From positions 1 to 47,107 of the forward strand of contig NZ_JAIQCI010000046.1 in the NCBI RefSeq assembly GCF_022378335.1: 47,107 bases of DNA, in the 5' to 3' direction. This stretch comes from Croceicoccus hydrothermalis (GTDB taxonomy: Bacteria > Pseudomonadota > Alphaproteobacteria > Sphingomonadales > Sphingomonadaceae). Within the stretch, counting starts at the first letter, position 1; every line of letters begins with the position of its first letter. The position numbers and the translations under genes are program-made. Positions 7,776 to 15,622 of this stretch are shown here, piece after piece. Below the pieces are notes generated by a model that worked only from the letters and a program-made list of their open reading frames with translations, did no database searches and had not been told where the DNA came from.

Positions 7776-8191
7776 ACCCACAGAGGGGGCAGGGGGGCGG
7801 TTCGGCTTTCGTCTATCCCATCACGGTCGGCCCTGATGCGATCGACGAGCTCGATCACGTCAACAATGCGGTCTATCTGACCTGGGTGCAGCAGGCGATC
7901 ACCGCCTATTGGGTCGCACATGCGCCGGCGGAGGAGGTCGCAAAGATCGCATGGATCGCCCTGCGCCACGACATCAAATATCGCAGCGAGGCGTTTCTCG
8001 ACGACCAGCTCGAGGCGAAAGTCCTCCTCAGGGGCTTTCGTGGTTCCCGCTCGCAATTCGAAATACAGTTCAGCCGCGGCAGCGTGTCTGTCGCCGAAGT
8101 GGACACGACCCTGTGCTGCATCGACCGAGAAACACGGCAGCTGCACCGCATCACGAACGAGTTGGCGAGGCATTTCGCCATTGTAGCTTAA
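7772..8191 (+). CDS. Acyl-CoA thioesterase (hotdog fold, 4HBT type)
   Basis: 139 residues, the size of one hotdog domain. The hallmark segment is IDELDHVNNAVYLTWVQQA, matching the D..HVNNxxYL.W pattern of YbgC/4HBT thioesterases, followed by the strand IALRHDIKYRSEAFLDDQL. The ATG at 7772 overlaps the DyP stop (ATGA), so it is translationally coupled and belongs to the operon. Its presence with two heme peroxidases suggests that the operon deals with fatty-acyl or aromatic-acyl CoA products, perhaps lipid peroxide damage. This is inferred, as no substrate is visible from sequence. No terminator was seen after it. Confidence 0.82.
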   Translation: MNPQRGQGGGSAFVYPITVGPDAIDELDHVNNAVYLTWVQQAITAYWVAHAPAEEVAKIAWIALRHDIKYRSEAFLDDQLEAKVLLRGFRGSRSQFEIQFSRGSVSVAEVDTTLCCIDRETRQLHRITNELARHFAIVA

Positions 8192-8550
8192 TGCACACGG
8201 CTTCTTGCCCTTTTTCTCCGAGCCATTTGACAATCCCAACGCGAAGGCGCGAGAACTGTATAAGTTCTAGTAATCGCAGCCCCACAACTATCCCCGTTCT
8301 AGCGAGGATACCGACCCGTTATCGTTGCATTTGTTATACAATGCCTCGGCGCTGCCGACCGAGGCGGTCGCAATAGGTGCGCACATTTGCAGCGATCCCT
8401 TGTGCTGAACCGACGCCCACTCTCGGGGGGGACAGCACGCCGATCGCAAGGAGTGGTTGCTAAGGTGCTAAGCTGCCATCTGGGCTGATGCTGACGACAG
8501 GCAGCTTTCGGAAAAGATTCAAGCGAGCTCAAATGGCCGACATTAGGGCG
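8192..8550. other. Intergenic stretch left of the insertion sequence, no gene seen
   Basis: No coding region is credible here. The stretch contains AT-rich patches (8256-8274 and 8325-8345) and ends in CAAATGGCCGACATT followed by AGGGCG, the left copy of the target duplication of the insertion sequence. AATGGCCGACATT resembles AATTGCCGACATT at 2331-2343. Confidence 0.4.
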
Positions 8551-10078
8551 TATTCCGTTGAAAAAGTCCCGCTTGCGGTCGGCGTGAAGTCCTGATTCAG
8601 TCTTCGCAGGAAAGCGGAGATCAGGCTGATGATGGGCGAGCGGACGGTGATGCAGGAGGCGCTGTTCTACAGCTTCTGTATCGAGGATCACGTGCCGGGC
8701 GATCACCTGCTGCGTGCGATCGACCGGTTCGTCGATCTGTCCGGCATTCGGGAGCATCTGAAGCCGTTCTACAGCGCGACGGGGCGGCCCTCGATCGATC
8801 CCGAACTGATGATCCGGATGCTGCTCATCGGCTATTGTATGGGCATCCGGTCGGAGCGTCGGCTGTGCGAGGAAGTGCATCTCAACCTCGCCTACCGCTG
8901 GTTCTGTCGGCTTGATCTCGATGGCGCGGTGCCCGATCACTCGACGTTCTCGAAGAACCGGCATGGCCGCTTCCGCGACAGCGATCTGCTGCGCAAGCTG
9001 TTCGAGCTGACCGTCGAGCGCTGCATGGCCGAGGGTCTGGTTGGCGCCGAGGGGTTCGCAGTCGATGCGAGCCTGATCCGTGCTGACGTCCACCGCCAGC
9101 GTTCGGTGCCGGGCGAACAAGGTCTCCCGCCCGAAGCCGCCGGACGTGCGGTCACCGAGTATCTCGAGGTGCTCGACGATGCGGCGTTCGGCGGATCGAC
9201 CCCGGTCACGCCCAAGCGCATCAACCTCACCGATCCCGCTGCGCGCTGGACCGCGGCGACGCGCGAGCGGGCCTTCTATGCCTACAGCACCAACTACCTG
9301 ATCGATCTCGACCATGCCGTCATCGTCGACGTCGAGGCGACGACGGCGATCCGTCAGGCCGAGGTGCTCGCCCAGCGACGGATGATCGAGCGCACGCAGG
9401 ACCGCTTCGGCCTGTGGCCCGAGAAGCTGGTTGCCGATACCGCATATGGTTCCGCACCGAACCTCGCCTGGCTGGTCGAGGAGAGAGGTATCGAGCCGCA
9501 TATCCCGGTGTTCGAGAAATCCGCGCGCAACAACGGCACCTTCGAGCGATCCGCCTTCACCTACGACCACGAGGACGACAGCTATATCTGCCCCGGCGGC
9601 AATCGACTGCGCCGCTCGAACCGCAACTTCAGCACGCCGCGCAGCGGGATCGATAAGGACGGGTCCATCCGCTACCGCGCCCGGCAGCAGGACTGTCAGG
9701 GCTGTGCCCTGCGGCAGCGCTGCACACCCAATATGCCCGCGCGTAAGGTGACCCGGTCAGTCTACGAAGGTGCGCGGGACCTGACCCGCGAGATTACAGC
9801 CAGCGATGCCTTTCTTGTCTCCAGTCGTCAGCGGAAGAAGGTCGAGATGCTGTTCGCCCACCTCAAGCGTATCCTGAAACTGGACCGCTTGCGCCTGCGC
9901 GGTCCGAATGGAGCGAAAGACGAGTTCCACCTCGCCGCCGCAGCCCAGAACCTTCGTAAGCTGGCCAAGATGCGGCCAATGCCGGGCCTCGCACCCGCCT
10001 GAGCGGTGCGACAAGGCCGCTCATCCAAACTCAGCGCAGTCCTCAGCACGCGCCACCGGTGACTTCTTCAACAGAATA
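8551..10078 (+). mobile_element. Complete insertion sequence, IS1182-like, with 6-bp target duplication
   Basis: The left end TATTCCGTTGAAAAAGTC (8551-8568) and the right end GACTTCTTCAACAGAATA (10061-10078) are inverted repeats matching at 16 of 18 positions. Both ends are flanked by AGGGCG (8545-8550 and 10079-10084), which fits a target-site duplication. The 1528-bp element contains one transposase gene spanning almost its whole length. Intact ends, an intact gene and a perfect duplication suggest recent insertion by transposition. The family assignment comes from the transposase type. Confidence 0.85.
8629..10002 (+). CDS. IS1182-like transposase (DDE)
   Basis: 457 residues, full length for the group. 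The N-terminal segment DHLLRAIDRFVDLSGIREHL with GRPSIDPELMIRMLLIGY is the DUF772-type N-terminal domain. Catalytic acidic positions are plausibly the Asp in EGFAVDASLIRAD and the Asp in KLVADTAYGS, with a Glu in the C-terminal KKVEMLFAHLKRIL helix. A Cys group (QDCQGCALRQRC) before the last helix is usual in this family. The start may be ATG 8629 or ATG 8632 or 8647; 8629 is used because of GGAGA shortly upstream. It lies fully between the inverted repeats, so it is the element's own gene. Confidence 0.9.
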   Translation: MMGERTVMQEALFYSFCIEDHVPGDHLLRAIDRFVDLSGIREHLKPFYSATGRPSIDPELMIRMLLIGYCMGIRSERRLCEEVHLNLAYRWFCRLDLDGAVPDHSTFSKNRHGRFRDSDLLRKLFELTVERCMAEGLVGAEGFAVDASLIRADVHRQRSVPGEQGLPPEAAGRAVTEYLEVLDDAAFGGSTPVTPKRINLTDPAARWTAATRERAFYAYSTNYLIDLDHAVIVDVEATTAIRQAEVLAQRRMIERTQDRFGLWPEKLVADTAYGSAPNLAWLVEERGIEPHIPVFEKSARNNGTFERSAFTYDHEDDSYICPGGNRLRRSNRNFSTPRSGIDKDGSIRYRARQQDCQGCALRQRCTPNMPARKVTRSVYEGARDLTREITASDAFLVSSRQRKKVEMLFAHLKRILKLDRLRLRGPNGAKDEFHLAAAAQNLRKLAKMRPMPGLAPA

Positions 10079-10171
10079 AGGGCGCAAAGCCGACATCATT
10101 AGAAGAGAGCAGAGGGAGCTGTGATCTTCCTGAGCCGGGGCATCTCCGTCCCGGTCATCAGGAGACCTCCC

Positions 10172-11101
10172 ATGACCAAATCCCGCCGCACTGCTTCAGC
10201 TTCGCCCGCTCAGCGCATCACCGCCGCCATCATCGAAAAGCTCGAGCAAGGCACAAAACCCTGGGTCAAGCCATGGCGCGGTGTGCCCGTCTCGCGGCCC
10301 TTGCGCTCCTGCGGGACGCCCTATCGCGGGATGAACACCTTCTGGTTGTGGCTGGTGGCCGATGGCTGCGGGTACGCCTCGCCCTACTGGATGACCTATC
10401 GCCAGTGTCAGGCGCTCGGGGGACAGGTCCGCAAGGGCGAAAAATCGACCATGGCGATCTTCTACAAGAGCTACACCAGGGAGGTCGAGAACGCCGAAGG
10501 CGAAGCTGACACCGAGAACCGGCGCGTGCTCAAGGCCTATGCCGTGTTCAACGCTGAGCAGTGCGATGGTCTGCCCGCTTTCTACCATCCCAAGCCGCTG
10601 GTTGCCGCGCTTAAGCCCGAAGGACGCGAAGACCGGCTCGATGCCTTCTTTGCCCATATCGGCGCAGACCTGCGGCATCATGGTGCGCAGGCCTATTACG
10701 AGCCGCTGCGGGACCGGGTAACCATGCCGCCAGCCGAACTCTTCGATGCCTACGACCACTACTACGCGACGCTCGCGCACGAGCTCTCGCACTGGACGGG
10801 TCATTCTTCGCGGCTCGACCGCGATCTCAAGAACCGTTTCGGCAGCGATGCCTATGCTGCCGAGGAACTGATCGCCGAGCTGTCCTCGGCCATTCTTGGG
10901 GCCGAACTGGGGCTCCCGGTCACCCACCTCGACCATCACGCCAGCTACATCGCCTCCTGGCTCAAGATCCTCAAATCAGACGAGCGCGCGATCCTCACCG
11001 CTGCGGCCAAGGCCGAAGAAGCGGCCAGCCTGCTTCTCGACCTGGGTGGTCACCAAGCCTGTGAAAGCGAGGCCGACGTCGATCTCGCTGATGCAGCCTG
11101 A
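10172..11101 (+). CDS. ardC: ArdC-like antirestriction / ssDNA-binding metallopeptidase protein
   Basis: 309 residues. The N-terminal ArdC-N domain carries QRITAAIIEKLEQGTKPWVK and PYRGMNTFWLW, and the C-terminal zincin domain has HELSH at residues 203-207 (HExxH) with a following Glu-rich helix YAAEELIAELSSA that can supply the third zinc ligand. ArdC proteins travel on conjugative plasmids and ICEs and protect incoming single-stranded DNA from restriction. ATG 10172 is chosen because AGGAG lies 7 bases upstream; a GTG at 10121 is also in frame but has a poorer context. The leader ATCAGGAGAC...CCCATG is nearly the same as that of the DUF2493 gene at 11773. It starts 93 bp right of the insertion sequence, so the insertion may have separated it from its promoter. 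Confidence 0.88.
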   Translation: MTKSRRTASASPAQRITAAIIEKLEQGTKPWVKPWRGVPVSRPLRSCGTPYRGMNTFWLWLVADGCGYASPYWMTYRQCQALGGQVRKGEKSTMAIFYKSYTREVENAEGEADTENRRVLKAYAVFNAEQCDGLPAFYHPKPLVAALKPEGREDRLDAFFAHIGADLRHHGAQAYYEPLRDRVTMPPAELFDAYDHYYATLAHELSHWTGHSSRLDRDLKNRFGSDAYAAEELIAELSSAILGAELGLPVTHLDHHASYIASWLKILKSDERAILTAAAKAEEAASLLLDLGGHQACESEADVDLADAA

Positions 11102-11112
11102 GGAGCAGTAAG

Positions 11113-11553
11113 ATGGGACGTTCTGTTAGCTATCCAACCGGCTCCGTGGTGGCCTTTCGCCTGCTCGATGACGGCGAAGACGATGATGTCGACTGGGCCT
11201 ACGAATGCCTCGTCGACGAGATCATCGACACCACGAAGGCGGCCTTTCCTTCCTTCGAGCGCTTCGAGGGATGGCGCGGCCGCGAGGACCGTATCCTCCT
11301 GCGCAACGCCTTCGCCGATTGCCGCATATCGACCTGGTGCGGCCTTGCCGCGATCTGGCTCGCCGAGCGCGATGACGCTCGCTACTGGGAGGCTGATTTC
11401 TACAACCCGCGAACGGCGAGAGCACGGCACTGGCTTGGCCAGGTCTCGGGTAGGTTCATCGACCTGTTTGGTGAGTTGCGCCTGGTAGGTCGGTTCTCGA
11501 ATGGCGAAGCGATCTTCGAGCGCTCCCGATCCGCTTGCGCCACTGGGTCCTGA
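11113..11553 (+). CDS. Conserved mobile-element protein of unknown function
   Basis: 146 residues, acidic in the first third (DDGEDDDVDWAYECLVDEI). I recognise it as a type often found between ArdC and DUF2493 genes on sphingomonad plasmids/ICEs, with MGRSVS at the start, a GWxGREDRxLLxN segment (here EGWRGREDRILLRN) and FGELRLVGRFSNGEAIFER near the end. No function is known to me. The start is 11 bp after the ArdC stop, and its AGGAG ribosome-binding site overlaps that stop codon, so it is probably co-translated with ArdC. Confidence 0.75.
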   Translation: MGRSVSYPTGSVVAFRLLDDGEDDDVDWAYECLVDEIIDTTKAAFPSFERFEGWRGREDRILLRNAFADCRISTWCGLAAIWLAERDDARYWEADFYNPRTARARHWLGQVSGRFIDLFGELRLVGRFSNGEAIFERSRSACATGS

Positions 11554-11564
11554 TTCTGCCTCGT

Positions 11565-11722
11565 CCCTGTCCGCCGGGAGAGGCCCTTGGGCCGGTCGTG
11601 GCGCGCCGCAACCTGCGGCCCGTCGGCCCGTGTTGCCCGCGCCAGCCTAGGGCCGCAGGTTTCCCGCTGCGCGGTGCGTCTCGCCCCTTCTCCCGGCCCT
11701 GATCGGGCTCCGGCGGACAGGG
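11565..11722. repeat. Nested long inverted repeats in the ArdC-DUF2493 intergenic region
   Basis: The outer arms are CCCTGTCCGCCGG (11565-11577) and CCGGCGGACAGGG (11710-11722), a perfect 13-bp match. Inside them, AACCTGCGGCCC (11610-11621) and GGGCCGCAGGTT (11650-11661) pair perfectly over 12 bp, and CCGGGAGA (11574-11581) can pair with TCTCCCGG (11689-11696) as an alternative. Such nesting in a 219-bp non-coding gap points to a structured RNA leader or a DNA element such as a single-strand origin. The precise role is unknown. Confidence 0.7.
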
Positions 11723-11772
11723 CCGAGGCAATGGTGCCTCCTCTCCTTGTCCCCGCGATCAGGAGACACCCC

Positions 11773-12711
11773 ATGTACGACAGCTTCATCGACCAATTGA
11801 ACGGCCTCGACCTTTCAGGCCTCAGCATCAGGCCAGCTCCCTTCAACGCAACCGACTTTCCCTGCGAGGACGCGATCGAGCAGACCCTCGCTGCAGTCTG
11901 GTCCGACCTTTTCGCGATGTTTTCCGACACGGCCCTGCAAGCCGATGCCGAGGACATTGCCTGGGGCATGGTCAATCTCTTCCACCGCGCAGCCAGCCGC
12001 AAGGCGGCTCAGCTTGACCGGGCCAGCGACGAGATTCGGGTCCTGCTCGCATCGGCCGATGGCTCCGAAGTGCATTCGAGCAATCTTGAAGAGCAGGTCG
12101 AACGCGCGCAGGCTGCCGAAGCCAGCATGCTGGCCTTCGAGCAGATGCGCGAGGCTGTCGCAGCACTTTACCGCGACGAGACCGGTTCGTCGTGGAAGCC
12201 CGTTTCCGGCTCGCGCGCGAGCCATTCGCGAAACCTCACATCGGCCGTGATCGATGCCCGCGATTTCCTCCGCGCACGCGCCGAGAACCGGCGTCACGCT
12301 TTGATTCCGGAAGGAACTCCAATCGTCTTTGCCGGTGGTCGCCAGACCTTTGGGAGCACCGAGGATGCGAAGCGTTATGCCGACACTATCTGGGCTACGC
12401 TCGACAAGGTTCGCGATGCGGTTCCCGATCTCTTCCTGGTCCATGGCGGCGACGGCAAGGGAGCCGATCGCCTGGCCGCGAGTTGGGCTGAACGCCGCGA
12501 AGTCCAGCAGCTGACCTATTCGCTCGATCGTCGGCTTGGTGCCCGCGCCGGGTTCAAGCGCAACGAGCAGATGCTTTCGCTGAATCCGCGTTATGTCGTC
12601 GCCTTTCCGGGCAATGGCGTAACCGAACGGCTCGTCATTGATGCCAAGGCGCGCCGGATCACCGTCGTCGATCGCAGGACCGTCACGTCCCGATCCAAGA
12701 CTAAGGGATAA
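11773..12711 (+). CDS. DUF2493 (SLOG-type) domain protein of mobile elements
   Basis: 312 residues. The first 175 are helical and acidic; the C-terminal 125 form a Rossmann-like SLOG/DUF2493 domain with TPIVFAGGRQTF, the nucleotide-pocket motif LVHGGDGKGADRLAASWAE, and RNEQMLSLNPRYVVAFPG. SLOG domains bind nucleotide-type ligands. Plasmid-borne members are common, but their function is not established. ATG 11773 is chosen because AGGAGAC lies just upstream (ATCAGGAGACACCCC), the same leader as ardC. It is preceded by a strongly structured 219-bp gap and followed by hairpins. No damage is seen. Confidence 0.82.
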   Translation: MYDSFIDQLNGLDLSGLSIRPAPFNATDFPCEDAIEQTLAAVWSDLFAMFSDTALQADAEDIAWGMVNLFHRAASRKAAQLDRASDEIRVLLASADGSEVHSSNLEEQVERAQAAEASMLAFEQMREAVAALYRDETGSSWKPVSGSRASHSRNLTSAVIDARDFLRARAENRRHALIPEGTPIVFAGGRQTFGSTEDAKRYADTIWATLDKVRDAVPDLFLVHGGDGKGADRLAASWAERREVQQLTYSLDRRLGARAGFKRNEQMLSLNPRYVVAFPGNGVTERLVIDAKARRITVVDRRTVTSRSKTKG

Positions 12712-12719
12712 CAGTCTGT

Positions 12720-12791
12720 TGGTCGCCGCAGCATTTCTACGATCGGTTGGCTGCGACGACCATCTCTGACAATCGTCGTCGATTGCCTTTT
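12720..12791 (+). terminator. Two hairpins, the second a probable terminator, after the DUF2493 gene
   Basis: TGGTCGCCGCAGC (12720-12732) pairs with GCTGCGACGACCA (12750-12762), 12 of 13 positions. Next, CAATCG (12770-12775) and CGATTG (12780-12785) form a short hairpin followed by CCTTTTC. Together they likely end transcription of the mobile-element operon before the DmeF gene. Confidence 0.55.
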
Positions 12792-12841
12792 CGGTTCAAG
12801 GAGGGATTTCTTGGAAAGGCATCTCGGGTTATCAGCCCCGC

Positions 12842-13795
12842 ATGCACCACGCCGACTCCAATCCGCTCGCTCATGGTCACAACTTCCTGAGCGCCTCGCA
12901 CGACGCGCATGAGCGGCGCACGCGCTATGTCGTTGCCTTGACCGCCGCGATGATGGTGGTCGAAATCGTCGCCGGCCTGTGGACCGGATCGATGGCGCTT
13001 CTCGCCGATGGTATCCACATGGCGACCCATGCGGGTGCTTTGGGCGTCGCGGCGTTCGCCTACTGGTTTGCCAGGCGCCATGCGAACAACCCGCGTTTCA
13101 CATTCGGTACCGGCAAGGTGGGCGACCTCGCCGGCTTCGCGAGCGCGCTTGTCCTCGCCATCTTCGCAATCGGGATCGCGGTTGAATCGGCTCAAAGGTT
13201 CGTCAGCCCGCTCACGATTGCCTATACCGAGGCGATCTGGATCGCCGTGCTCGGCCTTGTGGTGAACCTCGCGAGTGCCTGGCTGCTTGGTGCCGATCAT
13301 CACCATGGGCATGATCACGACCATCATCATCACCACCACCATGCGCATGCCGATAACAATCTGCGCTCCGCCTATTTCCACGTGCTTGCCGATGCCCTGA
13401 CCTCGGTCCTGGCTATCGTGGCCCTTCTCGCCGGCATGTACCTCGGCTGGGCATGGATGGACGCGGCAATGGGGCTGGTGGGTGCATTCGTGATCGGGCG
13501 CTGGTCATGGTCACTGCTGCGCGATACCGCTGCCGTGCTTGTGGACGCCGAAGCGGCCTCTCAACGGTACACAGAGGTGCGCGAGGCGCTCGAGGACCGG
13601 GACGCCGCGATCGGCGATCTGCACATCTGGCGGATCGGCCCTGGCAAGTATGCGGTCATCGCCTCGCTCATCGCCGGTGATCCGCTCGCGCCCGACCATT
13701 ATGCGAGCCGACTTTCAGAGCATGCGGAATATGTGCACGTCACGATCGAAGTGCATCGCTGTGAGCATCCCCATCCCGAGCTTCGCGCAGCCTGA
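12842..13795 (+). CDS. dmeF: Cation diffusion facilitator, DmeF-like Co/Ni(Zn) exporter
   Basis: 317 residues with six predicted membrane segments and a cytoplasmic C-terminal domain. TM2 has LLADGIHMATHAGAL, the H...D-type site with the DmeF signature HMATHAG. Between TM4 and TM5 lies a His-rich loop, HHHGHDHDHHHHHHHAH, and TM5 has FHVLADALTSVLA with the second metal site HxxxD. The C-terminal domain includes IGDLHIWRIGPGKYAVIASL. DmeF exports mainly cobalt and nickel in other proteobacteria; metal choice here is inferred from the signature. The start ATG 12842 lacks a clear ribosome-binding site. The gene stands between the mobile-element backbone and the czc operon. No dmeR-type regulator is adjacent. 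Confidence 0.88.
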   Translation: MHHADSNPLAHGHNFLSASHDAHERRTRYVVALTAAMMVVEIVAGLWTGSMALLADGIHMATHAGALGVAAFAYWFARRHANNPRFTFGTGKVGDLAGFASALVLAIFAIGIAVESAQRFVSPLTIAYTEAIWIAVLGLVVNLASAWLLGADHHHGHDHDHHHHHHHAHADNNLRSAYFHVLADALTSVLAIVALLAGMYLGWAWMDAAMGLVGAFVIGRWSWSLLRDTAAVLVDAEAASQRYTEVREALEDRDAAIGDLHIWRIGPGKYAVIASLIAGDPLAPDHYASRLSEHAEYVHVTIEVHRCEHPHPELRAA

Positions 13796-13819
13796 TCGTC
13801 CCGTTCTTGCAAGGCCGAA

Positions 13820-13845
13820 ACAGTATTCGAGGACTGTTATACTGT
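13820..13845. promoter_or_regulatory. Inverted repeat, candidate operator before the czc operon
   Basis: ACAGTAT (13820-13826) and ATACTGT (13839-13845) are perfect inverted copies separated by 12 bp, in an AT-rich gap of 124 bp between dmeF and the small secreted protein. TTATACTGTAAC also holds a GTTA..TAAC pair. The position is right for a metal-responsive operator, but the regulator is not in the immediate vicinity. Confidence 0.45.
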
Positions 13846-13919
13846 AACAAACGACTTATACTTCATTGTATTACGGAGCTTGCAATCTTGATCCGGTTTG
13901 CTAGGAGCCGTCGGAATCC

Positions 13920-14294
13920 ATGACCACAAGCTATCGTCGCCTTGTCCTGCATCCTTTTGTCGTCCTGCTCATGCTGGTCGCGATGGTGTTCGTGACCGCG
14001 GCGGATGCTGCTGCTTGCGGCGCCGAAGTGGCGCCCGGAAGCACGCCCGTTCTGGCTTCGCTCGACAGCGCGTCCGCGTCATCCGCAGCTACCGACGAAG
14101 TTCCGGGTGATTCGGATGCGCCGACCGAGCAACACGGCATGTGTGGGCACGGCCATTGTCATCATGGGGCAAGCTTTGCCAGCACCGTGCAGAAGGATTC
14201 GGTCCCTCATTTGGTTGTGGTTCCCGATGCGCCTCCCTCCGAGGCGCTCGCTTCCGACATTACCGACCGACTGAAGCGCCCTCCTCGCGCCTGA
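13920..14294 (+). CDS. Small secreted His/Cys-containing protein preceding czcC (CzcI-like position)
   Basis: 124 residues. The N-terminus (RRLVLHPFVVLLMLVAMVFV then ADAAAC) is a signal peptide, with cleavage near Ala-Asp-Ala-Ala. The mature part is low-complexity Ser/Ala/Asp-rich and carries a compact metal-binding run, QHGMCGHGHCHHG (residues about 75-87). Short secreted proteins with such motifs often begin czc operons (CzcI and similar), where they are thought to buffer or sense metal in the periplasm; sequence identity to those is not evident to me. It lies 63 bp before czcC and faces the same way, so it is likely the first gene of the operon. Confidence 0.75.
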   Translation: MTTSYRRLVLHPFVVLLMLVAMVFVTAADAAACGAEVAPGSTPVLASLDSASASSAATDEVPGDSDAPTEQHGMCGHGHCHHGASFASTVQKDSVPHLVVVPDAPPSEALASDITDRLKRPPRA

Positions 14295-14357
14295 CGACCG
14301 TCACCGCGCTGCATGCCGCAGCGCAGTTCGGATTGTCAGCAGAGGAATTTTCGGAAA

Positions 14358-15611
14358 ATGTTAGCCATTCATTGGCGAGGAGTCCTCCTTGGAGGGCTGT
14401 TCCTCGCCGCTCATGCCACGACCGTGGCGGCGCAGGAGCGTGAGCTTCTGACGCTCGAAGACGCGCTGAGCCGCTCAGGTGTCACGGGCGAAGTCGATGA
14501 AATCTCCGCGAACCCGCGTATGGTGGGACCGCGCGCCGAAGCGGATGCCGCTCGCTCGCTCGTCGGACAGGCGCGTCTCCGACCGAACCCCGAAGTTTCG
14601 TTCGAGGTCGAGAATATCGCCGGAAGCGGCGCTTTTTCCGGACTGCGGGCTACCGAATACACGCTTGCGGTGGGGCAGCGCCTTGAACTTGGCAACAAGC
14701 GGGGGACCCGGGTCGAAGCTGCCCGGGCGCAAGCACAGCTTGCAAACCTTCGCGCCGACCTGTCCGATGTCGAACTCGGCTACCTCGTCCGCGAGCGATA
14801 TGTCGCAGCGGCGGCCGCTGCATCGCGCGTGGAACTGGCCCGCGATGTGGTCGAACGGAACGAAGAGCTCGCTCGCATTGCAGGACTGCTGGTCGAAGTA
14901 GGCCGTGAGCCACCTTTGCGCGCCTTGCGTGCAGAGGCGGCTCTGGCAGAGGCGCGCGCCGAATTGCAAGCGTCTCAAGCGGCCAGTCTCGCGGCGCGCA
15001 CTGCTCTCGCGTCTCTCTGGGGCGTTCAGGACGTGCCCCCTGTAGTCCCGGCGGACTTTCCGGACATCCGGCCACCTGGAGTTGCACTGGCTGCGGCGAG
15101 AGGGCTCCAGTTGCGGGTGGCGCGCGCCGAAAGCAGGGCTGCTGCGGCAGATATTGATCGTGAGCGCAGCTTGCGCGTTCCCGATCCGGTCGTCTCGGCC
15201 GGTGTGCGCCGTTTCGAAGAAAGCAACGACAACGCATTCCTTGTAGGCGTCTCGATCCCGCTTCCGTTCAGCAATCGCAATCAGGGCAATATCGCGGCTG
15301 CAGAAGCGAGGCTTCGCGCCGCAAATGCACGCGAGGCCGTGGCACTGGCGGATTTTGAACAATCGGTAACCCGGGCGCGGGCGCAGTATCTCGCTGCTGA
15401 GGCGCGCGTCGAAACGCTTTCCCGGACATCGCTGCCCCAGGCCGAAGAGGCGCTGCGGCTTGTCCGCATCGGCTACCGCAACGGCCGCTTTCCGTTGATC
15501 GAGGTGTTGAGCGCTGCCGAAGCGCGCGATGCAATTCGTGAAGCCCTGATCGCTGCCCAGCAGGACCGGGGGCAGGCTGCTGCTGAATTGATCCGGCTGG
15601 CCGCACAATGA
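14358..15611 (+). CDS. czcC: TolC-family outer membrane factor of the Czc efflux system
   Basis: 417 residues from ATG 14358. A signal peptide (HWRGVLLGGLFLAAHATTVA, then AQ) precedes the mature OEP fold: two repeats of long helices with RPNPEVSFEVEN, GQRLELGNKRGTR and VGVSIPLPFSNRNQGNIAAA, the last two being the typical beta-strand stretches. It forms the outer-membrane duct for CzcBA. An in-frame start at 14313 would add 15 residues ahead of the signal sequence and is less likely; GAGGA lies about 12 bases before ATG 14358. The stop overlaps the first possible czcB start (ATGA). Confidence 0.9.
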   Translation: MLAIHWRGVLLGGLFLAAHATTVAAQERELLTLEDALSRSGVTGEVDEISANPRMVGPRAEADAARSLVGQARLRPNPEVSFEVENIAGSGAFSGLRATEYTLAVGQRLELGNKRGTRVEAARAQAQLANLRADLSDVELGYLVRERYVAAAAAASRVELARDVVERNEELARIAGLLVEVGREPPLRALRAEAALAEARAELQASQAASLAARTALASLWGVQDVPPVVPADFPDIRPPGVALAAARGLQLRVARAESRAAAADIDRERSLRVPDPVVSAGVRRFEESNDNAFLVGVSIPLPFSNRNQGNIAAAEARLRAANAREAVALADFEQSVTRARAQYLAAEARVETLSRTSLPQAEEALRLVRIGYRNGRFPLIEVLSAAEARDAIREALIAAQQDRGQAAAELIRLAAQ

Positions 15612-15622
15612 GGAATATTCAA

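Noticed and set aside
8262..8280. CTAGTAATCGC string resembling part of 16S rRNA
   Set aside because: Only 11 bases match and the flanks do not fit rRNA; treated as chance.
8299..9570. 423-residue antisense frame within the insertion sequence
   Set aside because: It crosses the left end of the element and mirrors the transposase codons; no known accessory gene of such elements matches.
11600..11607. GGCGCGCC palindrome as a possible recombination or methylation site
   Set aside because: An 8-bp GC palindrome is expected by chance in this composition and is part of the larger inverted-repeat region.
13304..13354. His-codon-rich tract in dmeF as a simple repeat
   Set aside because: It encodes the His-rich loop typical of DmeF-type proteins and needs no separate explanation.
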